64,000 bases of DNA from Phialocephala subalpina (lineage: Eukaryota; Ascomycota; Leotiomycetes; Helotiales; Mollisiaceae), in assembly GCA_900073065.1 (NCBI GenBank), contig FJOG01000003.1, positions 1,924,133 to 1,988,132 on the forward strand, written 5' to 3'. Below the pieces are notes generated by a model, which did not search any database, was not told the origin of the DNA, and was given only the letters and a program-made list of their open reading frames with translations. Positions 34,948 through 45,887 of this stretch are shown here, piece by piece. Every line of letters starts with the position of its first letter. Within the stretch, counting starts at the first letter, position 1. Made by a program: the position numbers and the translations under genes.

Positions 34948-36393
34948 TCATGTTGCCAATTCCTTTACTTTATCAACGACACCATTGATAAGTCCATCAT
35001 GCTCCTCCTGCTTCTTCTCTTCGACCGCTTTCTGCGCCGGCGCAGCAGCTGGTGTTCCCAATGGTCTCTCTGGGTTTGGCGTCAGCAAGTACTGTGCTGG
35101 AATCAATCTAGCTGCTGGGTTCAAAGTCAACCCGAAACCTGGCTTGTCGAGTTGTGTGACATCGAGATAACCCTTTACTGGGATGGGCTCATCGAGGAAA
35201 AGATCTCCAAAGACTGGTAGCACACTCTTTCCATCTGGAGAGTTCGCAAGGTATTCTTGGAATGGGCAATTCGTCTGCGAGACGACGAAGTGGTAACTGT
35301 ATGGTCCACTGGCATGAGGAACCACTGGAATATCGTAAGCAGCTGCCATGGCAGCAACTTTCAGAAGCTCAGTCATGCCACCAAGCCACATAACGTCTGG
35401 TTGAATGATGTCGAGATTTCGGCCTTCGATCAGCTTTCGAAAACCATATCTGGAGTACTCGTGCTCTCCGGTTGTGAACTTGAGCTGAGGGTGTGCTCGC
35501 TTGATTTGTGCAAACCCGTCCGTGTCATCTGGGGACAGGCACTCCTCCCACCAGTTGATGTTCAGGTCGAGACAGGCCTTTGCAATCTCTATCGTGTATG
35601 GAACATTGAGACTCATATAGCAATCCACCATGATTGGGAAATCTGGTCCGACACTTTCTCTGTGTTTTCGTAGAAACTCGACATTCTTCTTCAAGCCTGC
35701 GTGACCTTCCTCTGGACAATATGGTAGCGGAACTTTGGCACCCCAGAAGCCCATTGCTTTCGCAGAGACGGGTTCAGGACCAGTGCAGTAAAAGTCCAAT
35801 TTGTCTCTGGTCGCTCCTCCGATCATCTTGTAGACAGGCTCGTTTCTGACTTTGCCAAGTAGATCCCACAGTGCCAAATCAATGACTGAAATCACAGCTA
35901 TAGGAAGGCCTTTTCGTCCGTAGAACATAGCAGCTCTGTACATCTGCTCGAAGAGGTGGTTCGTGTCTCGCGGATCGGCACCGATCAGGAATCGTTCGAA
36001 GTGCTGGTGGACGAGCCAGCATGCTGGAGGTCCTTGAATTGAGGTTAGATCTGTGAACATGCTGGACATTGGAAAACCGGTACGTACCTCCGAAACCAGT
36101 TGCAAATCCGACTGTGCCATCTGTGCCTTCAACCTCCACACAGAAGGACCCCAAGACGTTGATGCCCCAGCTTGTTCTCGAAGCACGGTATTTCTCCCAT
36201 CTGGACATAGGAGTTGATATGGGAGTATCGATCAGCCTGCAAGCGGGTTAGCCATGTCTGGAAAACACCTTCCCATAACTCACCAATGGCCTCCTTTGAC
36301 ATTGTGGTAGTCTCCGCCGGAGCCAACTCCATCGACGACGAATGTTCGAATTGCTTTGATGGTGGGGAAACCACGCGCTGTTGATGCTGCCAT
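34948..36393 (-). CDS. LRA2: L-rhamnonate dehydratase (enolase superfamily)
   Basis: Three exons (36393-36284, 36236-36088, 36032-34948) encode 447 aa. The N-terminal capping domain (IKAIRTFVVDGVGSGGDYHN) precedes the barrel. Mg ligands are visible as D223 (MVDCYMSLN), E249/E250 (WWEECLSPDD) and E276 (TTGEHEYSRYG); the catalytic His is H326 (VVPHASGPYSYH). CTGPEP near residues 169-174 and PLPYCPEEGHAGL are typical of rhamnonate dehydratases. The enzyme removes water from L-rhamnonate to give 2-keto-3-deoxy-L-rhamnonate, third step of the pathway. The C-terminal tail (Ala/Pro/Glu-rich, about 400-447) is longer than in bacterial RhmD. Flanked by LRA1 downstream and a divergent Zn2Cys6 regulator upstream. 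Confidence 0.9.
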
Positions 36394-37452
36394 GTTTCCG
36401 GAGTAAAGGAATACTATGAGGAGTAAGGATAGGAGGAGGAGAAGAGCAAGGGATTGAATCTGGATGTAGTGATGCTAGGATGAGGACGGGTGAGGCTTTT
36501 TGAATTGCATTCACAGCAACTTCAGGTGTGGGCAGGAAAGAAGACGGAAGAGATAGTGAAGCTATAGTGGGGTCATTCTCGTCCCTTCGGTGCAAGATTC
36601 ACCCAGCAGACCGAGGTGTCCACTTTAGGACATCCTGGGTATTCGCCAGCATCGCTGCTGGGTTGGGATCTCTGTGGTGGTTGAAACGCTTTAATAGGGT
36701 TGAGTTCACGTGTCGGCAGTGCTCTTCGAAGTCACTGTTCGAGACAATTGGGACCGTAGGACGAACTGCCGTTGTTGTGTTGCGTAGGATCCAAAAAGTT
36801 GATGTACTGTACAGTACGGAAGTTTACCGCCCATGCGGTCTGTGCCACAGCTCCTTCTCCAAAAGGCAAAGGCGCCATCTGCTCGCCACGAAAGCGCTGT
36901 TGGAGCTCTTTTAGGCTCTTTGATGCCTCAGTACTGCAACAGTACCAAGGATGAAGGGAATCACCAGCAGCCTGCACTCTACGGAGACGGCGACGATGGT
37001 ATTTCCATCAGTCACACGGCGGGACCGAGGACGAAGCCTGGCCTTCTCTCTCATGCTGCATCGGGGCTTGCCTGCCCCCCTGTGAATATCCCCGCAATGC
37101 ATCTCGCCGCGTTGGGGTGATCGGTCACATGGCAGTGGTGCTACCTTGCTTTACGAACAACTTCAACCAGCCTTCACTATCTTCTTGCACCTCTATTGGT
37201 GAATGCATCGGTCCTTCCTGGCGCAGTGTGTCCGTGGCCAGTAAGAGAGTCTGCAAATGGTCGGCAGGCCGACTCTGCCTGAATCATCGACAGCCGAGGG
37301 AACCTTCTCCCCAGATTTCTCACCCCCCACAAAAAGTCAAAAAGTAAAAAAGCTCCACCAACCTCGCTGTTATATCTCTCCGAGCCCGCTCTCACTTCCA
37401 CCGAAAGCAACAAATCTCAGCCTCACCAAAGACGCGCCTGCGTCCACTCCTG
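36394..37452. promoter_or_regulatory. Divergent promoter LRA2 / Zn2Cys6 regulator
   Basis: A 1.06-kb region lies between divergent start codons. It contains one CGG-N5-CCG inverted pair at 37017-37027, the kind of site zinc-cluster dimers bind, and a palindrome ACTGTACAGT near 36805. Use by the adjacent regulator is inference. Confidence 0.45.
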
Positions 37453-40400
37453 ATGGATATCAAACAGTCGCCACAGGCTTCCTTGCGCTCAGGGGGAAAT
37501 CACCCCGAAAGCGAGAATGAAATTGGTTACAGCGAGGATGATAGCCCTGAAGAAAATGGCGAACGGCCCCGCAAAAGAGCGAGGAGGCCGATGAGTGTCT
37601 CGTAAGGATCATGTCTCTTTCACCCGTTGAAGATATTATTGAGATCGATATCGACAATTCTGAGCCAGCTACTGCAAGACAAGAGCCAGAATATGATGCT
37701 CAAAATCAAGAACAAGACCAGAAGTGGCTAACCATAAGGCGAAGATGTGAGCTCTGCAAACAAAGAAAGGTACGATTTCAGGCATTTCGGCATCTGATGT
37801 GCATGAGGTGGATCTAAATACGACCTATTCGTCGAGTCGGTTCCAAACACCACTTGATGCTCCAAGTCTCGCAGGTCTCTATTTGATCTAGTCGTTGTTG
37901 GAAGACTTGACTGTTTGAAGCATGACCCGACTTTCTGGTCTTCGCTGGAGCCAAGCTCCTTCTTACAGCCTTCCCAAAATCTTCATCAGCACTTTATGTG
38001 CGCCGCGTTCGGAAAGCTAACATAGCAAAGGTAAAATGCGACAGAGGTCAGCCCTCATGCGGTTGGTGTACTCGGAACGGAGCCATCTGCGAGTACAAGG
38101 AGCGAAAGAAGCCTGGGTTGAGGGCTGGCTATGGCCGTGAGCTAGAGCAAAGGCTCGACAGGTAAGACTCTCGGACATGTTCTCTCTTCTTTAAGCAACT
38201 TTGTGTAATGCAATGGTTCATGTAATGCTTGACACTGGTCAATTGTAAGAATCGAATCCGACTGCGGCCTTCATGAGAAACTATCGTCGAAAATCGTATC
38301 CTTCTTGAGGAAAGTGGAGAGTGAATGTCCAAGCAAGGCTAAGACATTGAGAACGCTGAGCTATCCGCATTTGTTCAAACCTGTAGCTGACATTCTATAG
38401 GCTAGAAGATATCCTTCGCTCGCATGCCCAGATACTCGAGTCTACCTTCACAAATCACAGCAACAGTCTTCCTAGCGACCATGAAACACCTCAGAGTGTT
38501 CCGGGCTTCCGACCACAGGAAAACTCTCGTGGCCATGTACCACATGCAGAGACAGCACTTTTTCTCCAGAAGCCTTCTACCTTTACTGGAAGCCAATCGA
38601 TGGATTTTGGCAATCCAATCCCTCAAACACCCTCCATGTCATCATTACATAGCGACGTATTTCAACAACAGATGCAACAGCCTAACAATCCTCACGAGAC
38701 GGCAAGCTCTATACAGTCTGGACAAGCTCCTGGTTTCTATAGCACTACCCAACCGCCTCTCGAGTCACCGAGCCTCAATATAACACAGTCCCAAACGGAA
38801 TTCTCTTCGGATCACGCCCTTCCTCCTTACGACCTACTTTACGCTCTCGTGGATCTGTACTTTAAGTATGTTAATACCTGGTGTCCCATACTACACCGAC
38901 GGTCAACGTTGGACTCACTGTTCGGGCCTGCCACGCTGGAAGAAGCAGACAGAATATTGCTGCATGCTATCGTGGCCACGACTTTGAGATTCTCGACTGA
39001 TCAGCGGTTGACAGAGGATAGGAGGCGGCATTACCACGATATCTCGAAACAAAAAGTTCTCCTATACGGACTCGAGAATTCCTCAGTCAAGGCTTTGCAA
39101 GCGCTAGTCATCCTGGCTCTAGATCTGGTTGGCAGCAGTAATGGACCGCCAGGATGGAATCTACTCGCCTTGATCACTCGATCAGTCGTTCAACTTGGTC
39201 TTGCTGTTGAAACAACGTCATTCTCTGTCTCGCCAAACTATCCTTCCATCTATACCCTTCGAGCGATGGTTCTCCCAGAAGCAGATAACTTCATCGAGGA
39301 GGAGTCACGGCGGCGTCTCTTCTGGATGGTGTACCTTCTCGATCGATACGCAACTATCGCAACCGCATTCGAATTCGCTTTGGATGAAAAGGAGATCGAC
39401 AGAACGCTACCATGCCGGGATGATCTCTGGAGCAAGAACCAATCTGTCCAGACAAGATGGTTTCGAACAAGCGAAAGAACAGAGTACGATATCGACAAGC
39501 CAGAAAATCTAGGAGCATTCTCCTACTACATTGAAATCCTCGGAATTCTTTCCCGGATACACAAGTTTCTGAAAAAGCCAGTCGACATCAGCGCACTCTC
39601 TGACGTCGAACAGTGGCAAGGAGAGTACCGAGAGCTGGACAACATGCTCACCTCCTGGAAATTCGACCTTCCAGCTGATTACGGAAACATGGCAAAATTA
39701 TTTCAGCCCGGAGGAAGCAAATCAATTAACTGTGGCTGGGTGATGCTTCATGGTGAGTGCATCCGAATCTTACCCGCCACATGTGGCACAGGAAATCTGA
39801 CATCCCCCTGCAGCTACTTATCACACCACGGTGATCAGACTTCACTCTTCAGCTGCTTACCCAACCACACGCTCACCGATTTTCACTCCTTCATACAGCG
39901 CGAGTCAGAGATGCCATGGAGCGGTTGAGAATATCGCGGCGCTTGGAGAGTTTGTGGTGCAGAATGGCATGTTGCCGAAGCTGGGCCCGCCCTTTGCGTT
40001 TACGCTTTGGGTGGCGGCTAGACTGCTGCTTGTGCATGGTTCGACGATCGAGCATAAGCTGAGTCCTCAGATACAATTTTTTGTTGATACCTTGCGAGAA
40101 ATGGGAAGGTAAGTGATATCGGAAGCCAATTGCACCCCGTCGCTGCATTTGCATAACATGTATCATGTACTCTCCTTTGAGCTCAAGGAGACAGCTTTTC
40201 ATCCCTCTACTCCTACAAAGTTTCCAAAATAGGCAATGACTGACAATCTATCTTTAGGTACTGGCTTGTAGCAGAGCGGTATACTGCAATCCTGCAGCGG
40301 GTGCTCGATGAGCACAGAGATTCTGAGAAATCTGCATCAGCCAATGGTGAAAGGGTCACCCCCAATTCGGTTCGTACCAGCTATCTCTCCCTTCAAGAGT

Positions 40401-40918
40401 TGCACTAGCTACAAGCTCGTGCATACCTCAATATGATAGAGTTGTACTAACTCGAATGGGAAACAGGTAAAGATCCTCGCAGATATGCGCCGCTGTGCGT
40501 ACGACCTAGACTTCTGTAACCACCACCCTTCTTTCTCTCCCGTTTCTCTTCAGCTAACCTTCAATAGTAATCTCCCGACAACCAAAGCACGTAGGCATGG
40601 TCAGCCGCCTCCCATCCGTAACCCCAGCCCGAACTCCCGCGCCAAACGAGCTCGAATATCTAGATGTATTCGACTTCTTCAATGTTCCGAGACTCCCTGT
40701 AGCGCCTGGCGAGACAAATCATGTGGCTGAGAATGGGGTTGGTGAGATGCATGGTATGCCGGAGTTGGGGAATGGGAGTAATGAATTTAATATCACCAAT
40801 TTTATGGTGGACGCTAATAGTGTACGTCTCCCGCGGAACCCCTCAGCTCCCAAAAACGTATGAGAACAGGTACTGACACTCTTCTTCTTAGGATTGGCTA
40901 TTCAAAAATCAATCTTGA
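37453..40918 (+). CDS. Zn2Cys6 transcription factor, probable rhamnose-pathway regulator
   Basis: Nine exons (37453-37601, 37739-37769, 38031-38161, 38401-39752, 39814-40108, 40258-40369, 40467-40515, 40568-40821, 40892-40918) encode 799 aa. The zinc cluster is complete: C53-x2-C56-x6-C63-x6-C70-x2-C73-x6-C80, followed by KERKKPGLRAGYGRELEQRL, a linker and coiled coil. The middle region (about 200-560) matches the fungal_trans domain (YVNTWCPILHRRST, EESRRRLFWMVYLLDRYAT). A nuclear localisation stretch PRKRARRP lies at about 40-47. The second exon is only 31 nt and the intron after it is 261 nt. The last exon (DWLFKNQS) is 27 nt. Its location beside LRA1/LRA2 and divergence from LRA2 suggest a RhaR-like activator; this is inference from context. 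Confidence 0.85.
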
Positions 40919-41918
40919 TGGAAAGGAAAAGATATATAATGAATAATACCCAAGTCCAATCAATGTCTCTGTCCACCACGTGACTCTTTCAGCTATCAGA
41001 GCTCAGCTCCTTCCACCCGGAAAGTCTGAATACATTGTGCCGTTCCGGATTAGATCTTAACCCACTGCAAACTTTCGCCTCTGTTCCCGATCTAGGTGAA
41101 ATGAGCTGCAGACAAAATCCCATGGAAGACGCACGCGGACTTTCAAACACAAAAGTTGAATCTCCGCTAAAGAAATTGAGAAATTCATCTACTTGCCCAA
41201 AGTTCTCTTCCTCTGTCGGTCTCACCGATGCAGTAGGCTAAGTATTGGAGGACGAAAGAAGATTTTTGGTAGCGAGAATCAACGTTCAAAATTTCGAGAC
41301 AAAGGTGATCGAGAAAAAACATGTAGCTGACGAAAAGGGACGGAAGGATGGAATCGCACAGCAGAGTGTACTAAACGCGCTTTTAATTGGACAAGGCCGG
41401 CTGCTCGGGCAACATCTTGAACGTCGAGCGTTGCGCCTATCTGCCCGTTCTCCTTGCTTACACCGAGCTGTTCGTGCCTCTGCTACTGGAAGGACAACAA
41501 GGCCCCCGGGTCCGGCCCCGGGTCAAGTCCAAGAATGGTGTTTGACGATAAAGGTAAAAGAATGAGGAAGGAGAGTTCGATGTGACAGAGGAGCGGTTCC
41601 GAATTCGAAAGGTTGAGACCAGAGCCAAAGAATCCAAAGGGAGCGGTTCTTGTGGTAGAAGTGTCTGCCTTGCAGTTTCCGAGAAAGGAAGGAACGTCTT
41701 ACATAGCAGGCCGCGACCTCGGAGGAAGCGAAACTTTCATTCTCAGCTTCATTTCGTGTGAGAACACCAACATTGTCCAACAATTTGACATCAATCAGAA
41801 ATGCTGGTGCCTGGTTTGAGGATTCATACTTCTACTGTCTGTCAGATAGTCCATCGCACGATCGGAGAAGCTTTACATTACCATTTCTTTGCACCAAACT
41901 TTCGCATCGCAAACAAAC
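40919..41918. other. Intergenic
   Basis: One kilobase follows the regulator. Short open frames on both strands (e.g. 40989-41225 minus) have no recognisable domain. No repeat or RNA gene seen. Confidence 0.45.
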
Positions 41919-42476
41919 ATGTTCGAGCGACAGCTAGTTCCAAAAAAGAGATTCGGACAGCTTCAGCGACATTTACACTCCATCTTAAGAGAATTAACTC
42001 CCTCTCCGACCTCCAAGTACATGGAGCATCTGGCCATCGACCTCAACCAAAGACAACAAGCGAAAACAGCAAGTGTCTTCGGGTCACCTCTTTCCCCGCA
42101 CGCATCAATATTTTCTGCGGAAGGACATTCTTCTCAATGCAACGTAGGTTTTGGCATCCTTATCTGGCATACTACGAGAATTTCTGCTACCACGTTCCTG
42201 ATAAAGATTCAGCCCGCGATTCAACAACACTCATTGTGCATCTTTTTCCACTAATATCTCTCCACACGAATCTATCAACACCAGTGCCATGGATTCGTTT
42301 GGAAAGCAATCTACACAACGACGAAACAGCTTTCAGCTCGGGACGCGACAATGGCTCGGTGGCTCGATGGAGATGAGGAATTCCACTCCTTTCGCCTTGC
42401 GTGCTCCAACCTGGTACGAGACTCGAGAAATACGGCAACTAACGCTAGCTCATCCATCGAAATGCCACCACAATGA
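41919..42476 (+). CDS. Tentative hypothetical protein, two exons
   Basis: An ATG frame 41919-42143 (75 codons; MFERQLVPKKRFGQLQRHL) ends at a GTAGGT donor, and a CACCAG acceptor at 42284 opens a second frame 42285-42476 (ATMARWLDGDEEFHSFRLAC ... MPPQ, stop). Both junctions are phase 0, giving 138 aa. The composition looks protein-like (balanced charge, leucine-rich helix at the start), but I recognise no family and several competing frames overlap. Treat as a weak prediction. Confidence 0.3.
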
Positions 42477-45400
42477 GAATTGCCCCGGCTATGCTAACGA
42501 AATGCGAGCGGGTGTCAAGAATGGAAGCAGAAACGGTCGAGCATGCAGAAGGGGACGAAACGACGAAATTCGACGACCAGGGTGGCTCGCCAATACTGTG
42601 ATCGGCTTCCATCATGCTGGCAGCATATCATAGAGGTAGCACCACTTGGTTTTGGGTGCAGGTTTGGCCAAACCCAAATGCACTCTTCATCTCCTGGGCG
42701 AATTTGCAACATAGCAGTCCTCAAGACAGTGATGTCTACAATGCCTCACCGAGAGATTGGCTGAATACCTGTGGAAGCAAGGACATCTTGTAGAGTCTCG
42801 GACCGACTCTTAAAATAACAGCTGAGAAACAGTTCTTCATAAGCCAACTGCTTCTATCTCAAGCATTCGAAACTAAACTCGCGGAATGCCTGTCGATACT
42901 CCTTGCCTATCTGCAAGATTTACGACCACCACTCTACCATTGGATATCGGACTGGACCCTCAAAATCTCAGCCCATTGAGTATGATATCTGGTTGCCAGA
43001 AGAAGTCGTCGAAGTGGCGAGTAAATCGCAAGCCTGGTAGGCTACGAGGCCCATTCATTCATTCATTCGACGTTTCTGAGTATGAATTCAACATGGAAGT
43101 TGAAACTATTAAGGCAGTGAGCGATTTTCCGGCATCAAATTGACGCCGAGTAGATCAGCAGATACGAAGGCCATCTGCAACTCGAACAGAATAGGGACGA
43201 ACCCAAAAGGCAGCTGCCGGGGCTTCAAGGACTCGTCATTCAATTGATATCGACGCTTGTCATCATGCCAGGGCATAGCTCTTGCAGCGACAGACGTCAT
43301 GCCACTGTTTCAATACCCTCATGAGAGATACAGAAGTCCTTCGGTCTAGATTTTGGAAAGCTCTCAGCTCCAGCCGCTGGACTTGAGGCTGAAGAACTCA
43401 CATGTATGAGTATGGAGAAGATCGCACAAAGCCAGGATATGAGTTTCATCGGCGCCAGGGTCCTCAATCGGGACGTCGAGGGTCTTCAGAGTTTCTGCTG
43501 TTGGTGGCCATTTTACGAAGATGACTTTGCCGAAGCTTCCGTCCCCAAGTTCGAAATGCAATAACATGGAGATCTTAGGGATAGTCGAGTACGGTTCAGT
43601 ACGGTTCTGTAAGGATGCTGGAGATAATCAAGCCGATTTCCATACCCCAAGGGCGGACGTGACGACATTCCACATCACGGAGACGTCCTTGTGATTCTTG
43701 CTGCCTTCAAGATACGGAATGGCCGACTTCTTCTACCGTCTCAAGTTGGAACCCTGGCACAGTCAGCAAGCCACAGCATGGGGCCTGAGTGGCTCTCTTA
43801 CGATATAACGTGACTCTGCTCAGCCCCAATGTGGCACCGCCAATGAACTCTCTGGGATGGAGCTTCCAGAAAGATATAAGTGGAGACGCCAGAACGTCTC
43901 CGAGTAGGGGTCAATGGCGCAAGGCTGTTTCCCAAGGCAGTTTCTCGGATCTGTTATGAACATCACAGGTCACTTCATGATACGCCAACGTACGGATCTT
44001 GGGATAGGACAGCGCGAGATCAACAAATGCCCATTGGGACCAAAGATCTGAGACGGTTCATCTCGGTTCCAATATCCGCTGCAGACGCCATTTCCCACCA
44101 GTTTTGTACGCAACTTCTCTTGGCTCTTTACGTCTCTCTGATGCATTGTCCCACATGCAGCTGCAGTAGCTGTAGCTACCTTATGTTGCTATCTGGACTG
44201 CTGGAGATGGGACCGACAGCCTTCTGTGAGGAGTCTTGTTCACCGAAGACATCGGCATCCTCATGGAGATGACTAAATGCGGTCATTCGAGTACCTGTAA
44301 AGCTGAATATGACTCCATATTGTCTTCTGACTGCCAGAAGCGCCAGGCTGCTACTGTGTTAGAGAGCCTCAAGAGTCAGGCAGAGCGTATTCACACGAAT
44401 CAGCGAGCAGCAAGCCATTGGAACTTCCCAAATGCCAGTCGCACGATTCCTAATGCAGGTGTGAGTGGTCGACGGTAGTTGACTCAAACGGCTTTCAACG
44501 AAAGCACCAGATTCGTTTCCGCCAGTTCGTACGGCCAGGGGAGTTTCCCGCGAGGACGCACCGCCTACAAGGATGCCGTCGTTTGTCGCTCGGGTGGGAC
44601 TCTGTCCAATTCGGCTGTTTTCAGTGCCCCGCGCCCGTGCCCGCTCCAGGGTTGTTCGAAAATAGAACCAATTGCGATGCTGACGTTTTTTCGCTTCTCG
44701 GCCTGCGTCCCCCAAGACGACATCACCACTACCTACGAAACCTCCGACTTACCGCAACTGTAGCTATCGACATGGAATTTGTAACCCACTTCAGAACGCC
44801 TACACAGCACCAATCCAGTGTCTACCGCGTAAGTCCGAACGCTAACACGCTCTTGGCCTACTGCCCTGTCTCTGTTTCCCCTAGCCTTCTCACCTCATGG
44901 TCTCTCCTCGATGCGTCAAGGGAACACCCCTAGTTGCCTACGCAGTAGACTGCATCTCAGAATGAACGCCTATTAACCTCCTTAGGTATGTCCACCGCTC
45001 TTACTAGCCCCAAAAGAGCTCCAGTTCGTGGACCAGGACTCCGGGAGCTGCTCCTGTGCTGAGTAAACCTCAGCCTCGACCCAGCAGTACCTTGTTCTCT
45101 CAGCCTTCAAGGGACCTAATTTCCTCGTGGACAGACCACCCGTTTGGGTCTTGGATCTCGGAACATGCCCTCTTCTCAACATCTTTCAACCCTATACTCG
45201 ACTCATCCTTTTCTCTCACCCCTCACTAGCACGAATACTTGCATGTTGACCTGCATCTCAGATCTGTACCCACTCACGTCGTTGCCTTATCAAGTCCTGG
45301 CAAGACCACTTTGAGCCGAGCTGCACAGTTATAAGGCAGTTGCTCCCTCGGCGCAGATGACTCTTTTGCACTACCTCTCATCCTGTGGTATCTGTTCCTT

Positions 45401-45563
45401 AGATTTCCTTCGCTCAGGCTTCTCTTTCAGTCTACTGCTTAATATATTTCCTATCTTCCCTTGCCTTTATCTCAGGTTCAATCTTTTTCACAACTACGCC
45501 CCGCCAACCCCTCCATACACCACACCGTCCACTTCATACAAACTTCACACAAGTACTGTCATC
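42477..45563. other. Gene-poor region
   Basis: About 3.1 kb without a gene I can support. A minus-strand frame at 43364-43567 begins with a glycine-loop-like ELGDGSFGKVIFVKW and could be an exon or relic, but no continuation resembling a kinase was found. A direct repeat GTACGGTTC / GTACGGTTC sits near 43588-43610. The right end holds a T/C-rich leader for the small gene at 45564. Confidence 0.4.
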
Positions 45564-45887
45564 ATGTGTTATCTTGTTGTAGAGAGGTACAGTGTCTGTA
45601 GATGCTTGTACTACCAGCATTCGGTACGCCTTATTCCAATACTAATCTACTGTTCCCTTCTCTCCTTTCCACAGTGCTAACTTTCTGGGTAGGTCGACAT
45701 GTGCTCCGCATACGGTACGAAGAATCACCCAATACAAGAGAGAACGGTATTAGTTGGATACGCCTGCGAGAAACACTCCAACAACCAGCAAGAGGCATCA
45801 TCTTCGAGAGACGGATACTCGGACTCAGGGTATGGCACAGCAAGCCACGGATCACATCACCACTCGTCCCGTCGTCATCGCAGATGA
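45564..45887 (+). CDS. Small Cys-rich conserved-looking fungal protein
   Basis: Two exons (45564-45623, 45693-45887) encode 84 aa with a phase-0 junction (QHS-VDMC). Cysteines at 2, 12, 14 and 24 plus C-x3-H (ACEKHS) about 25 residues later, with His/Tyr between, suggest a small zinc-binding fold. The tail is Ser/Gly/His-rich and ends SRRHRR. There is no signal peptide. The pattern VERYSVCRC-x4-QHS-x3-C resembles short uncharacterised proteins common in filamentous ascomycetes (from memory, family not named). The leader upstream is long and pyrimidine-rich. Function unknown. Confidence 0.6.

Noticed and set aside
43364..43567. Minus-strand frame with a kinase-like glycine loop (ELGDGSFGKV)
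   Set aside because: No VAIK, HRD or DFG motif follows in any frame within the next kilobase, and the predicted continuation is not kinase-like.
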